DNA of 64,000 nucleotides from Ensifer adhaerens (lineage in GTDB: Bacteria > Pseudomonadota > Alphaproteobacteria > Rhizobiales > Rhizobiaceae): positions 2,232,001 to 2,296,000 of the forward strand of contig NZ_CP083349.1 of NCBI RefSeq assembly GCF_020035535.1. The letters run 5' to 3'. A model generated the notes under the pieces. It searched no databases. It worked only from the letters and a program-made list of their open reading frames with translations, and was not told the origin of the DNA. Positions 34,509-43,258 of the stretch are shown piece by piece. Every line of letters begins with the position of its first letter. The first letter of the stretch is position 1. A program made the translations under genes and the position numbers.

Positions 34509-35402
34509 ATGAGTGCTCTCAACCTCGACTATCTCAAAACCTTCGCGCTGGTCGCCGAGCTCGGCAGCTTTTCGGCCGCCGCCGAGCGCCTGGGCCTGAC
34601 CCAGCCAGCAGTCAGCCTGCAGGTGCGGGTCCTGGAAAAGCAGCTCGGCGTGCGCCTGGTCGAACGGGTCGGCCGCAGGGCGAGGCCGAGTGCGGCCGGC
34701 GAGGAACTGCTCGCCCATGCCGCCAGCATCGAGGCTGCCACCAGCCGGGCGATCGAGGCTGTTGCGCGCCATGCCAGGGGCGTTCTTGGCCGCGTGCGGC
34801 TCGGCACCGGCGCCACCCCGTGCGCCTTCCTGCTGCCACCGCTGCTTGCCGATCTCAAGCGCCGCTTTCCCGACCTCGACATCACGGTGACGACAGGCAA
34901 CAGCGCCGACATCGTGCGCGCGGTCGACGAGAACCTCCTCGACATCGGCCTCGTCAGCCTGCCCGTCTCCGGCCGCATCTTCGAGATCATGCCGCTCTTC
35001 GACGAGCGCTTCGTGGCGGTTGCGCCGTTTGGAACCGCCCTGCCCGAGACAGTGACGCCCGCGATCCTGGCTGAACGGCCGCTGATCCTTTACGAGCCCG
35101 GCGCCAACACGCGGAGGATCACCGACGAATGGCTGGCCACCACAGGCACGACCGTCAAGCCCGTGATGTCGCTCGGCAGCGTCGACGCGATCAAGGAAAT
35201 GGTCGCCGTCGGCCTCGGCTCAGCCCTCGTCCCGGAAATCGCCCTGCGACCGAACGACCGTGAACGGCTGGTGGTGCGCCCGCTATCGCCCCCGCTCTTT
35301 CGCCGCTTCGCCATCGTGCTTCGAAGCGACAAGCGGCTCGACCGGGCGCTGCGCGAAACACTGGCGGCGCTGAAGACAACGGCGTCGCTTGAACAGGACT
35401 AG
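34509..35402 (+). CDS. LysR-family transcriptional regulator
   Basis: 297 residues from ATG 34509; the frame extends to 34416 across the operator. The N-terminus LDYLKTFALVAELGSFSAAAERLGLTQPAVSLQVRVLEKQLG is a full LysR HTH. The C-terminal effector domain (TPCAFLLPPLLADLKRRFPDLDITVTTGNS, then the AVGLGSALVPE hinge) resembles the CysB/CbbR-like group. Divergent from a DUF1127 gene, which is the likely target. Confidence 0.93.
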   Translation: MSALNLDYLKTFALVAELGSFSAAAERLGLTQPAVSLQVRVLEKQLGVRLVERVGRRARPSAAGEELLAHAASIEAATSRAIEAVARHARGVLGRVRLGTGATPCAFLLPPLLADLKRRFPDLDITVTTGNSADIVRAVDENLLDIGLVSLPVSGRIFEIMPLFDERFVAVAPFGTALPETVTPAILAERPLILYEPGANTRRITDEWLATTGTTVKPVMSLGSVDAIKEMVAVGLGSALVPEIALRPNDRERLVVRPLSPPLFRRFAIVLRSDKRLDRALRETLAALKTTASLEQD

Positions 35403-35555
35403 ATAAGCCCAAAGGCCGGGTGCAGGGCCGCTAGAGAGGCCGTAGCGACGACGGGCGGGCTGTGGAAGCATGCCAGGGCCTGCGCAGTGTAGGCCTTGAC
35501 CTCATCGATTAGTTTTGGTTTGGCCATTGGTCTGTCAAAGTCGAAGGAGCAAGCA

Positions 35556-35747
35556 GTGACGAAGTACGATCCCGATAGATTGAAACTCCGCATCCAGGGG
35601 CGCGGCCTGAACACATGGAACTGGCAGCTCCTGCTTGATGGCAAGCAGATCCTAAAGTCCGGGACCATCTCGGGCTCGAGACGCAATGCCGAAGTCGCGG
35701 CTGAGGCAGTCTTGCGCGATATGTCGACTGCGTCGGATAAAGACTAA
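35556..35747 (+). CDS. small hypothetical protein (63 aa)
   Basis: Start GTG 35556, preceded by GAAGGAGC. The 63 residues (KYDPDRLKLRIQGRGLNTWNWQLLLDGKQ) have a beta-rich look with two Trp. No family is recognised. The strong ribosome site and composition support a gene; the frame extends 20 codons further upstream but with no site. Confidence 0.6.
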   Translation: MTKYDPDRLKLRIQGRGLNTWNWQLLLDGKQILKSGTISGSRRNAEVAAEAVLRDMSTASDKD

Positions 35748-35971
35748 GCCACTCGAAGCTGGCAGGTGGCGCATGCATGCGCGATCTGCACTCTGGCGAT
35801 CTCGGGTTCTGGTTGGCTGCACCGACCATGGCCCGGACGCCGGCACATCTGCACGAGACGGCTGACCACTCCGGCGAACGCCCCGACGTCGTGTGCGCGG
35901 CCGACGAAGGCTGACCGGACTGGGCGGCCGGTTGCGGCCGCGATAGTCGGTCGGTGCCGCCTCCCCGGCGA

Positions 35972-36124
35972 TCAGCCGGGAGGCGTCAGGCTTCGCCGCC
36001 GCACCCGGATCCGCATCTTAACGCATGCCGTGCAGTTGCATTTCTCCGTGCCAGCGCTGGTGTCGAGGTCCGCCTCCGTCCGCGCCGCGCCGCAATGGCA
36101 GCTGCCGCTGTAGGTCTTCAGCAT
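35972..36124 (-). pseudogene. GFA-family protein remnant, 3' truncated
   Basis: From ATG 36122-36124 (after GGGAGCAAGGG) the sequence [20 protein letters not shown], then [11 protein letters not shown], matches the first 35 residues of glutathione-dependent formaldehyde-activating (GFA) proteins, with the zinc cysteines CxC. Similarity ends after CTACVKM at about 36012, and the frame stops 14 codons later. Full GFA proteins have about 115-135 residues and a second zinc CxxC. The last two zinc ligands are missing, so it is non-functional. Confidence 0.78.
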
Positions 36125-36274
36125 CCCTTGCTCCCTGCCCTCGTTGTCGGCCCGGATTATGCCACCGGCGCGATTGAAAATCTGCACCGTCACAATCACC
36201 GATCGGAAATCGGGTGGGCGCTGGACCCAGCCGGCAGTAGTCAGGGCGCCTCAATCAAGAGAAGGGAAAAGTCC

Positions 36275-37024
36275 ATGACCATGCTGCAAGACAAGATCGT
36301 GATCGTCACCGGTGCTTCCTCCGGCATCGGCCGCGCGGTCGCCAGGCTCTTTGCCGCCGAGGGTGCAAAGATCGTCGCCAATGCCCGCGGCGAAGAGCAG
36401 CTCGACGCCGTCGTCGAAGCGATCCGCGAGGACGGCGGCGAAGCGATCGCGGTTGGCGGCGACGTTACCGCGGAAGAAACCCATATCCGGCTGGTGGAAG
36501 CGGCGCTCAAGCATTTCGGCGGCCTCGACATCGCCGTCAACAATGCCGGCGCGGTCAACGTCATGAAGCCGGTCGCCGAGATTACGCTTGCGGAATGGCA
36601 GCAATCGCTTGCCACCAACCTCACCTCCGCCTTCCTCGGCGCCCGCCACCAGATCCCGGCGATGCTCGCCCGTGACGGCGGCTCGCTGGTCTTCACCTCC
36701 ACCTTCGTCGGCACCAGCGTCGGCATCCCCGGCATGGCCGCCTATGGCGCGGCAAAGGCCGGCCTGATGGGCCTCGTCAAGGGCATCACCGCCGACTATG
36801 GCGCACAGGGCATCCGCGCCAACGCGCTGCTTCCCGGCGGCGTCGACACGCCGGCAGCCGGCAGCAAGGAGAACAAGGAATGGGCGGCCGGCCTGCACGC
36901 GATGAAGCGCATCGCCCAGCCGGAGGAAATCGCCCAGGCCGCCCTCTTCCTGTCGGGCCCGATGGCAAGCTTCGTCTCGGGCGCGGCACTCTTTGCCGAT
37001 GGCGGCAACGCAGCGGTGAAGTGA
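36275..37024 (+). CDS. short-chain dehydrogenase/reductase
   Basis: 249 residues from ATG 36275, after GAAGGGAAAA. Cofactor motif TGASSGIG (13-20), NNAG (near 91), catalytic Ser in FTSTFVG and Tyr-x-x-x-Lys in YGAAKAG (near 160-164). C-terminal LPGGVDTP and SFVSGAALFADGG are classical SDR. NAD(H) or NADP(H) is undecided, and so is the substrate. Terminated by a hairpin at 37034. Confidence 0.93.
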   Translation: MTMLQDKIVIVTGASSGIGRAVARLFAAEGAKIVANARGEEQLDAVVEAIREDGGEAIAVGGDVTAEETHIRLVEAALKHFGGLDIAVNNAGAVNVMKPVAEITLAEWQQSLATNLTSAFLGARHQIPAMLARDGGSLVFTSTFVGTSVGIPGMAAYGAAKAGLMGLVKGITADYGAQGIRANALLPGGVDTPAAGSKENKEWAAGLHAMKRIAQPEEIAQAALFLSGPMASFVSGAALFADGGNAAVK

Positions 37025-37033
37025 CGACAGCAA

Positions 37034-37062
37034 AAGCGCCGGGGAGACGGGTCCCGGCGCTT
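37034..37062 (+). terminator. terminator after the SDR gene
   Basis: AAGCGCCGGG (37034-37043) pairs with CCCGGCGCTT (37053-37062) over a 9-nt loop, then CTTC. It begins 10 nt past the stop. Confidence 0.7.
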
Positions 37063-37119
37063 CTTCACGCCCGATAGCCTTCGCCCGTCATGGCCGCGAC
37101 ACGCTTTCGGCGACCACTT

Positions 37120-37572
37120 TCACACCGGTATCTCCGTCGTCTCCTTGCCGGTGCGGATCACGAAGGCGGTGTAATAGCGCGCGACATTGGTTTCCTCGCG
37201 AAACAGCCGTTCGGTCAGCGCGTCGAGTTCGTCCATGTCTTTCAGCCGCAGCATCAAGATCGCGTCGGTCTCGCCGCTGACGCTGTAGGCCTGGATCACC
37301 GCCGGCTCCTTTTCCGCCATGTCGAGGAAGCGGCGGATATATTGTTCGCCATGGCGCTCGAGCTCGACTGTGATGATCGCCTTCATGGTGCGACCCGCCT
37401 TTGCGGGATTAAGCACCGCGACGATCCGGTCGATGACCCCGGTCTCGTGAAGCCGCCTTATGCGGCGCAGGCAGCTCGATGGCGAAAGGCCGACCTCTTC
37501 CGCAAGCTCGGCATTGGTGCGCGAGGCATCCACCTGCAAGAGCCTCAAGAGCTTGCTGTCGATCTTGTCCAT
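37120..37572 (-). CDS. Lrp/AsnC-family transcriptional regulator
   Basis: 150 residues. [37 protein letters not shown]. The RAM (Lrp ligand) domain follows from about residue 65, including the GETDAILML strand. Amino-acid-responsive regulators of this size bind next to or within divergent target genes. The target is probably the membrane protein gene at 37693. Confidence 0.93.
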   Translation of the reverse strand: MDKIDSKLLRLLQVDASRTNAELAEEVGLSPSSCLRRIRRLHETGVIDRIVAVLNPAKAGRTMKAIITVELERHGEQYIRRFLDMAEKEPAVIQAYSVSGETDAILMLRLKDMDELDALTERLFREETNVARYYTAFVIRTGKETTEIPV

Positions 37573-37692
37573 CCCCGTCCTTGCCCCCTGTTGCGGTCTC
37601 TTGCAATTTTATTGCACAAACATGCATATTTTGACCACAACTGCGAACGGCCTCGCGTTAGTCCTTGGACAACATCCCAAGGAGAGACCGCC

Positions 37693-38676
37693 ATGACCGT
37701 ATTGATCATCCTCTACCGCAAGACCCTTGCCACCCTCGAAGTCTACTTCGACCTGGTGCGCATTATCGTTCCCGTCACCATCGTCACCCACGTGCTGCAG
37801 GAACTCGGCGTGATCCGCGCGGTCGCACCGGCCTTCGAGCCGATCATGACGGTGATCGGCCTGCCGCCCGAGTTTGCCTTCGCGTGGCTCACCGGCCTGC
37901 TCGTCGGCATCTGGGGCGCCGTCGTCGTGGTCTTCGCGCTGGTGCCGGTCTCGGAACTGACGACCGCCGACATGACGGTGTTTTCAGCGCTGATGCTGGT
38001 GGCGCATGCCATCCCGATCGAACAGCGCATCATCCAGAAGGCAGGCCCAAGCTTCCTCGTCACCGCTGCGATAAGGATCGGCGGCGGCCTCATCTTCGCA
38101 GCCCTCCTACATCAGACCTTTGCCTTCACCGGATGGCTTGCAACCCCGCTCGCCCCCACCTGGATCCCCGCCAACGAGGGCTCCGGCTGGGTCGCCTTCG
38201 CCTTCGGCACCCTGAAGACGCTTCTGACCATGCTCGTCGTGCTGCTCGTGCTCAGCTGGACGATCGAGATCCTCAAGCTCGTCGGCATCCTCGCATGGCT
38301 GAACCGGGGCATGGCGCCGCTCTTTCGCCTCGCGGGCGTCAAGACCGAGACCGTGCCCTTTGCCGCCGTCGGCGTTCTCTTGGGCATCTCCTATGGTGGT
38401 GCGCTTCTGATCCGAGAGGCGCGCGAGGCCAAGGTCGAGCCGCGCCAAGTGTTCCTTGCCTGCGTCTTCATGGGCTTCGGCCATAGCCTCATCGAGGACA
38501 CGCTGGTTGTCGTGGCGCTGGGGGCGGATTTCACCAGCGTCTTCTTCGGCCGGCTCGTCTTTGCCATCATCGCCACGGCCATCGTCGCCCGGGTGATCGC
38601 CGCAGCACCCGACGCCGTGTTCTTCCGGTCCTTCTTCCGCAAGGACGGCGCCGAACCGGCGCTATCGGAGGCGTAG
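37693..38676 (+). CDS. nucleoside-recognition-type polytopic membrane protein
   Basis: 327 residues with nine or ten hydrophobic helices. Segments [45 protein letters not shown] and [19 protein letters not shown] resemble gate and spore-maturation (SpmA/B, nucleoside recognition) membrane proteins, including YjiH-like transporters. The GHSLIEDT motif appears typical. The substrate is unknown; the divergent Lrp-type regulator suggests an amino-acid-like compound. Confidence 0.78.
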   Translation: MTVLIILYRKTLATLEVYFDLVRIIVPVTIVTHVLQELGVIRAVAPAFEPIMTVIGLPPEFAFAWLTGLLVGIWGAVVVVFALVPVSELTTADMTVFSALMLVAHAIPIEQRIIQKAGPSFLVTAAIRIGGGLIFAALLHQTFAFTGWLATPLAPTWIPANEGSGWVAFAFGTLKTLLTMLVVLLVLSWTIEILKLVGILAWLNRGMAPLFRLAGVKTETVPFAAVGVLLGISYGGALLIREAREAKVEPRQVFLACVFMGFGHSLIEDTLVVVALGADFTSVFFGRLVFAIIATAIVARVIAAAPDAVFFRSFFRKDGAEPALSEA

Positions 38677-38697
38677 CGGCCGGCGGGTCGCTGCGGT

Positions 38698-39735
38698 TTA
38701 TTCCGCAGCGACCCCCACAGCCAACCCCACCTTATGTCCCATCCGCCCGAAGGCGGCACGGTAGGCAGCCGGCGTCGTCGAAAGCTGCTGGCGGAAGTGA
38801 TGGCGCAGCGTCTGGGTGGAGCCGAAGCCGGAGGCCTCAGCCACCTGCTCCATGCCGAGCGCCGTTTCCTCCAGCAATTGCCGGGCGCGCGACAGCCGCT
38901 CGGACAAAAGCCAGCGCGCCGGCGTCGTGCCGGTCGCCGCCTCGAAGCGGCGCAGGAAGGTGCGCTCACTCATGCCGGCGGCCTTTGCAAGCGCGGCGAT
39001 CGAAAAATCCTCGCCAAGCCGCGCGCGCATCCGGTCAAGCAGCGGCCCGAGCCGGGCGCTCTCGTGCACGTCCGGCACCGCCCGCTCGATGAACTGTGCC
39101 TGGCCGCCGTCGCGATGCGGCGGCACGACGAGGCGACGCGCCACGCGGTTGGCCGCCTCGCTGCCGAAATCGCGGCGGATCAAGTGCAGGCAGAGATCGA
39201 TGCCGGCCGCACTGCCAGCCGACGTCAAGACCTGACCGCCGTCGACATAGAGCACATCCGGCACCACCTCGACATCGGGATAGAGCGCCTTCAGCTTGTC
39301 GGTATAGCGCCAGTGGGTCGTCGCCCGCCGGCCGGAAAGCAGTCCGGCCGCCGCCAGCACGAAGACGCCGGAACAGATGGAAAGGACGCGCGCGCCGTGG
39401 GCGTGGGCCTGCCGAAGCGCCTCACAGACCGCCTCCGGTACCGGCTGGTCGGCCCCGCGCCAGCCGGGCACGATGATCGTGCCGGCCTGCCCCAAAAGCT
39501 CGATGCCGCCATCAGTGACAAAGCGCACGCCGCCGGTTGCCCGGAGCTCTCCGGGATCGACCGAGGCGACGGCGAAGCAATACCAACCCTCGCCCATTTC
39601 CGGCCGCGGCAGGCCGAACATCTCGACCGCGACTCCGAATTCGAAGGTGCAGAGCCCGTCATAGGCAAGCGCCACGACGAGCGGGTTCTGAAGCGGTTGG
39701 GCGGTGGAAAACGACTTTGGCATGATCTTGAGCAT
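38698..39735 (-). CDS. GlxA-family regulator (DJ-1/PfpI + AraC HTH)
   Basis: About 345 residues; starts ATG 39733-39735 or ATG 39721-39723, four codons later. The N-terminal DJ-1/PfpI domain has the Cys in LSICSGVFVLAAAGLL and GRRATTHWRY. The C-terminal AraC HTH is IAALAKAAGMSERTFLRRFEAATGTTPARWL with a second helix pair near AEASGFGSTQTLRHHFRQ. FtrA-type family members often control a divergent gene. Here the divergent gene encodes a rhodanese, a common pairing in rhizobia. Confidence 0.9.
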   Translation of the reverse strand: MLKIMPKSFSTAQPLQNPLVVALAYDGLCTFEFGVAVEMFGLPRPEMGEGWYCFAVASVDPGELRATGGVRFVTDGGIELLGQAGTIIVPGWRGADQPVPEAVCEALRQAHAHGARVLSICSGVFVLAAAGLLSGRRATTHWRYTDKLKALYPDVEVVPDVLYVDGGQVLTSAGSAAGIDLCLHLIRRDFGSEAANRVARRLVVPPHRDGGQAQFIERAVPDVHESARLGPLLDRMRARLGEDFSIAALAKAAGMSERTFLRRFEAATGTTPARWLLSERLSRARQLLEETALGMEQVAEASGFGSTQTLRHHFRQQLSTTPAAYRAAFGRMGHKVGLAVGVAAE

Positions 39736-39821
39736 ATATGGCAAAGCTGCCAACTGCCAGCCCCCTTCGACCGCTGCTACACATCTCCTCGTCAACCCGC
39801 ACCGAGCCAAGGAGAGCCCCC

Positions 39822-40253
39822 ATGAGCTTTGTCACCGAAACCCCTGCCGCTTCCCCCGAGATCGCCATCGCCCATTTTGCCAAGCGCCTGAGCGTCGAGA
39901 CCGACTGCGCGGACGTTGCTCACGCGCTGAAAAGCGGCGAGCAGGATTTCGTACTTCTGCACGTGGTCGGATCGGACGCCGCCTATGCCCGCCGCCATGT
40001 GCCGGGCGCCATCCACCTGCCCCACCGGCAGATCACCGCGGAGCGCATGGCGGAATGGCCTGAAGACACCCTCTTCGTCACCTATTGCGCCGGTCCGCAT
40101 TGCAACGGCGCCGACCAGGCGGCGCTCAAGCTCGCCCGCCTCGGTCGTCCCGTGAAGATCATGATCGGCGGCATCACCGGCTGGGAAGACGAGGACCTTG
40201 CCTTCGCCAGCGGCGCGGCTCCGGGCGAAGCACAGGCCCTGCTCGCCGCCTGA
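39822..40253 (+). CDS. rhodanese-domain protein
   Basis: 143 residues; start ATG 39822 after AAGGAGAGCCCCC. The single rhodanese domain has HVVGSDAAYARRHVPGAIHLPHRQI and an active-site loop VTYCAGPHCNGADQAA with Cys in CAGPHCNG, longer than the usual CxxGxR loop. It transfers sulfane sulfur or acts in thiol redox work. No signal peptide. Divergent from a GlxA-type regulator, which is its likely controller. Confidence 0.9.
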   Translation: MSFVTETPAASPEIAIAHFAKRLSVETDCADVAHALKSGEQDFVLLHVVGSDAAYARRHVPGAIHLPHRQITAERMAEWPEDTLFVTYCAGPHCNGADQAALKLARLGRPVKIMIGGITGWEDEDLAFASGAAPGEAQALLAA

Positions 40254-40443
40254 GCCAGGCGCGACGGTGCTCATTCCCGCGCCGCGCGCCTTGTCGGACG
40301 CGCGGCGCTGCAGCATCCGGGATCGCGCTTGATTTCACCCTGAAATCGATCGCGATCCCGGCAAATGGTGCAGTGCGGGCGGTCTTTCGCCGGCCTTGCG
40401 TAACCCGCGCCTTCCCATTAACCCCTTTGCACGAGCGATCGAG

Positions 40444-40919
40444 ATGCAGGCATCACCCCTCACCATCAGGCCGTTCGAGCATCGCGACGTGGCCGACGTG
40501 CTGCGGCTGATGCGCGGACTTGCGGTGTTCGAAGGCTACATCGACAAGTTCTGCGTTACCGAAGCGGATCTGGTCGGGCATGGCTTGGGCGCAAACCCGC
40601 GGTTCGGCGTGCTGGTCGCCGAGCGCGGCGGCCGGGCGGTCGGCATCGCCGTGTACTATGTCATCCCCTGGACCTACGATCTGAAGCCGACGCTGGTGGT
40701 GAAGGAACTTTCGTCGATGAAACAGCACGTTCCTCGGGCGCTGGCGCCGCACTGATCGACGGCCTGAAACGCCATGCCGCCAACATCGGCGCCCCGTGCA
40801 TCAACTGGACGGTGCTGGCGACCAACGAAACTGCCAAGCATTTTTACCGCCGCGAAGGCGGCAGCCACGACGCCACCTGGGAACCCTGGACGATGCCGAT
40901 CGGACGTTCAAGGCGGTAA
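40444..40919 (+). pseudogene. GNAT N-acetyltransferase with a one-base frameshift
   Basis: The frame from ATG 40444 reads a GNAT N-terminus (LTIRPFEHRDVADVLRLM, then GIAVYYVIPWTYDLKPTLVVKEL) and stops at 40753. The other frame then gives ALIDGLKRHAANIGAPCINWTVLATNETAKHFYRREGG to TAA 40917. Adding one T in the CTTT run (40709-40711) restores an uninterrupted 158-residue protein with the acetyl-CoA motif ARSSGAGAAL. So the gene is broken by a single-base deletion, or the base is a sequencing or assembly error at a homopolymer. Confidence 0.88.
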
Positions 40920-41186
40920 CGAAAGCCAGTGATCGCACGGGCCACGGCACCGGAACGGCGTCTAATCCCGTCAAAGCCTTGATAACCCGCCTGGGTAGGG
41001 CAGCGCGCGGTTTTGCCTAGCCCAAATTGACTACTCAAATGCCACTTAAATTTTATTGATTTCAGGCACCGCTTTTGCCAAACTGTACCTGTAATTGCAC
41101 ACCGCAGACATACAATCCCCGGAAGAGTTCGTATGGTTGCGTTTTTATTGCCGTGCAGTTGCATTATTTATTTTTATTGCGCGCTT
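40920..41186. other. intergenic, AT-rich
   Basis: A gap of about 270 nt after the GNAT gene, AT-rich from about 41030. A 29-codon hydrophobic frame starts at ATG 41133 and runs through the hairpin that follows. It has no ribosome site I trust, so I do not call it. Confidence 0.35.
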
Positions 41187-41211
41187 GGGCCTCCGCTCCC
41201 CGCGGAGGCCC
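41187..41211. other. hairpin, likely transcript end or processing signal
   Basis: GGGCCTCCGC (41187-41196) pairs perfectly with GCGGAGGCCC (41202-41211) over a 5-nt loop. A T-poor tail follows. It is the first of two tandem hairpins before the HlyD gene. Confidence 0.5.
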
Positions 41212-41241
41212 AATTCATTTGAGAAATGGGGAACGAGAAAA

Positions 41242-41271
41242 GGCCCCGACCATTTGCGGTCGGGGCCTTTT
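41242..41271. terminator. bidirectional rho-independent terminator
   Basis: GGCCCCGACC (41242-41251) pairs with GGTCGGGGCC (41258-41267), flanked by AAAA on the left and TTTT on the right, so it works for both strands. It ends the HlyD operon on the minus strand. Confidence 0.9.
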
Positions 41272-41313
41272 CATTTTGACTGCCACAGGGCCTTTCAGAG
41301 GCTTGTGCGCCCC

Positions 41314-42546
41314 TCAATGCCCGCCGAGCACCAGCGTCTGTACCGGCAGCATCAGCGCCTGCATGCGCAGGATCATCGCATGGACGAGACCCACGGTGTC
41401 GACCACGTGCAGATAGATCCAGCGGCCGGTGCTGATATCGGCCGACTCCAGCTCGTCGTGGCTGTTGGTATAGGCATTGGCGATGCAGCTGCTGCCCGGA
41501 GGAACGCCATCGAGCACACCCGGATAAAGCGGCTCCATGAAGACGGTCAGCGTGCCGGGCTGCGAGATCTGCGTGATATCGATCAGCTGGTCGCTGGCGC
41601 GCACCTGGCCGGCGGCAATCACGTCCTGCACTTCGGTAACGACGAGCGGAATGATGGTGAAGGGCTTGCCGATGCAGGTCGCCTCCCCGATCATGCCGAC
41701 CTTCATCACCTGCGTCTCGATCTGGCCGAAGCCGGCCACGAGCCGCGCCCGGCCGGCATCCTCCGGCACCAGGACGCCCGCCGGCCTGAGAAGCGGGTTG
41801 ACGACTTCGCCGACGCGGAGCGTGAACTGCTGCAACGAGCCTGAGACACCGGCGCGCACCGTGGCCTTGGTGATATCGACTTCCGCCTCCTTCAGCGCCG
41901 CTTCGGCGCTCGCCTTCTGCGAAGGCAGCAGCGACTGCAGCTTGGTCTCCAGCGTCTGCTTGTTGGATTGGGCCGCGGTCAACGCACCCTTGCTGCCTTC
42001 AAGCGCGACCTGCCGGCGTTCGATTTCGCGCCGGGCGACCACGTTGGGGTTCAACTTGTTGAGTTCGACCTGGGTGTCGTACTCGTCCTGGGCCTGCTGC
42101 ACGGCCGCCTGGGCCTGCACGATCGCGCCATCGGCGGCGATGAGCTCGGTACGCGAGACGGTCATCTCGGCATCGACTTCGGCAATCTGCCGGCGCGCGA
42201 CCTCGGCGGCGGCTTCCTCTTCCGAGCTGTCGAGCTTGAACAGCGGCTGGCCGGCCTTCACCTTCTCGAAGCGCGAGACGTAGATCTCGGCAACGCGCCC
42301 GCCGGTTTCCGGCAGGACCGCGACCGTACGGAACGCCGCGGTGACGTTCTTCGTCGACGGGTGGAAGTAGAAGATCAGCGTGATCAGCGAGATCGTCAGG
42401 ATGATGCAGGCTGTGATGCCGTAACGCAGTTCGAACCAGACGGAGTAGATCGTGATCTCCTTGCCGAACCTCCTGCCCTGGACATAGCGGCGGAAGAGAT
42501 AATCCGGCAGGATGGTCAACATCGAGCAAAGCATGAATTCGAACAT
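41314..42546 (-). CDS. HlyD-family membrane fusion protein
   Basis: 410 residues. A polar start, then one helix (ITACIILTISLITLIFYF, about 44-61). The first lipoyl half is near AVLPETGGRVAEIYV; a coiled coil with Glu/Ala/Gln heptads (about 105-215) follows; the second lipoyl half is VRAGVSGSLQQFTLRVGEVV. The end (QALMLPVQTLVLGGH) is hydrophobic. It lies 3 nt behind a small membrane-protein gene. The pair resembles the E. coli YiaV/YiaW arrangement, an adaptor with a DUF3302-like small membrane partner. No ATPase or outer-membrane gene is nearby. Confidence 0.9.
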   Translation of the reverse strand: MFEFMLCSMLTILPDYLFRRYVQGRRFGKEITIYSVWFELRYGITACIILTISLITLIFYFHPSTKNVTAAFRTVAVLPETGGRVAEIYVSRFEKVKAGQPLFKLDSSEEEAAAEVARRQIAEVDAEMTVSRTELIAADGAIVQAQAAVQQAQDEYDTQVELNKLNPNVVARREIERRQVALEGSKGALTAAQSNKQTLETKLQSLLPSQKASAEAALKEAEVDITKATVRAGVSGSLQQFTLRVGEVVNPLLRPAGVLVPEDAGRARLVAGFGQIETQVMKVGMIGEATCIGKPFTIIPLVVTEVQDVIAAGQVRASDQLIDITQISQPGTLTVFMEPLYPGVLDGVPPGSSCIANAYTNSHDELESADISTGRWIYLHVVDTVGLVHAMILRMQALMLPVQTLVLGGH

Positions 42547-42549
42547 GGC

Positions 42550-42993
42550 TCAGACCTTCCCTTCCACCGACGGCTGTTCTGCAGGTGCGGCCGGATGGTC
42601 CGCGGACGGCTCGGGCTCACCCGGCACCGGTTCACTGGCTGGATCCACCTTGCCGGCGATCCTCTCCAGCGAACGGGAGATCGACGAGAGCGGCGACGAA
42701 AAATCCGGCAGGTCGATCAACGCCAGAATCAGCGCCGCGATCCAGAAGATGTTGTTGTGCGTGAGCAGCGAGATCAGCCCCAGCACCGCCACCAGTTCGT
42801 ATTGAACCTTGTGGCTCTTGTGCGCCATGGTTTCCGGCAGCGAATGCAGCCGGAGATAGAAGGTGCCGAGGGCGAAGATCGCCAGGACCATGAAGATGAC
42901 AACGACGTTGAACAGGACGTCGCTCTGTCCCGGCGCTGTGATGAATGCTGGTAAGTGATGAATGGCAGTCGGATGTATGCTGTCGGACATCAT
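42550..42993 (-). CDS. small inner-membrane protein partnered with HlyD (DUF3302/YiaW-like)
   Basis: 147 residues from ATG 42991-42993, preceded by GGGGAAGAC. The first helix (FNVVVIFMVLAIFALGTFYLRLHSLPE) and second (YELVAVLGLISLLTHNNIFWIAALILALID) are joined by a basic loop MAHKSHKV. The C-terminal tail is a Pro/Glu/Ala-rich disordered segment. The fused order, small size and operon with HlyD match the YiaW (DUF3302) set. Such partners are thought to help fusion proteins in membrane stress or export. Confidence 0.7.
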   Translation of the reverse strand: MMSDSIHPTAIHHLPAFITAPGQSDVLFNVVVIFMVLAIFALGTFYLRLHSLPETMAHKSHKVQYELVAVLGLISLLTHNNIFWIAALILALIDLPDFSSPLSSISRSLERIAGKVDPASEPVPGEPEPSADHPAAPAEQPSVEGKV

Positions 42994-43258
42994 GTCTTCC
43001 CCGAGAGAAGATGGACCATAGAATCGCACATTAGCACCCCCAAAAAAAAACAAAACAACAGCTTGCACATCAACCACAACTTGACCTTGCGACGTCACGC
43101 ACCCTAACAAATCGGCGCACTGCCACGGTGAAGTGCCGCCGGGTTCGAGCAGGATCAAAGCGCCCTTGCTGTTCCCTCGGGAACGGCGTTGCATGTCCGC
43201 CCGCCCTAACGCGCGCGGCAGTGTCGCGCCCGCCCATTGCCGCAAGAAGGAGACCGCC

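Noticed and set aside
41133..41222. 29-codon hydrophobic frame before the terminator pair
   Set aside because: No convincing ribosome site, and it reads through a perfect hairpin; a leader peptide cannot be excluded.
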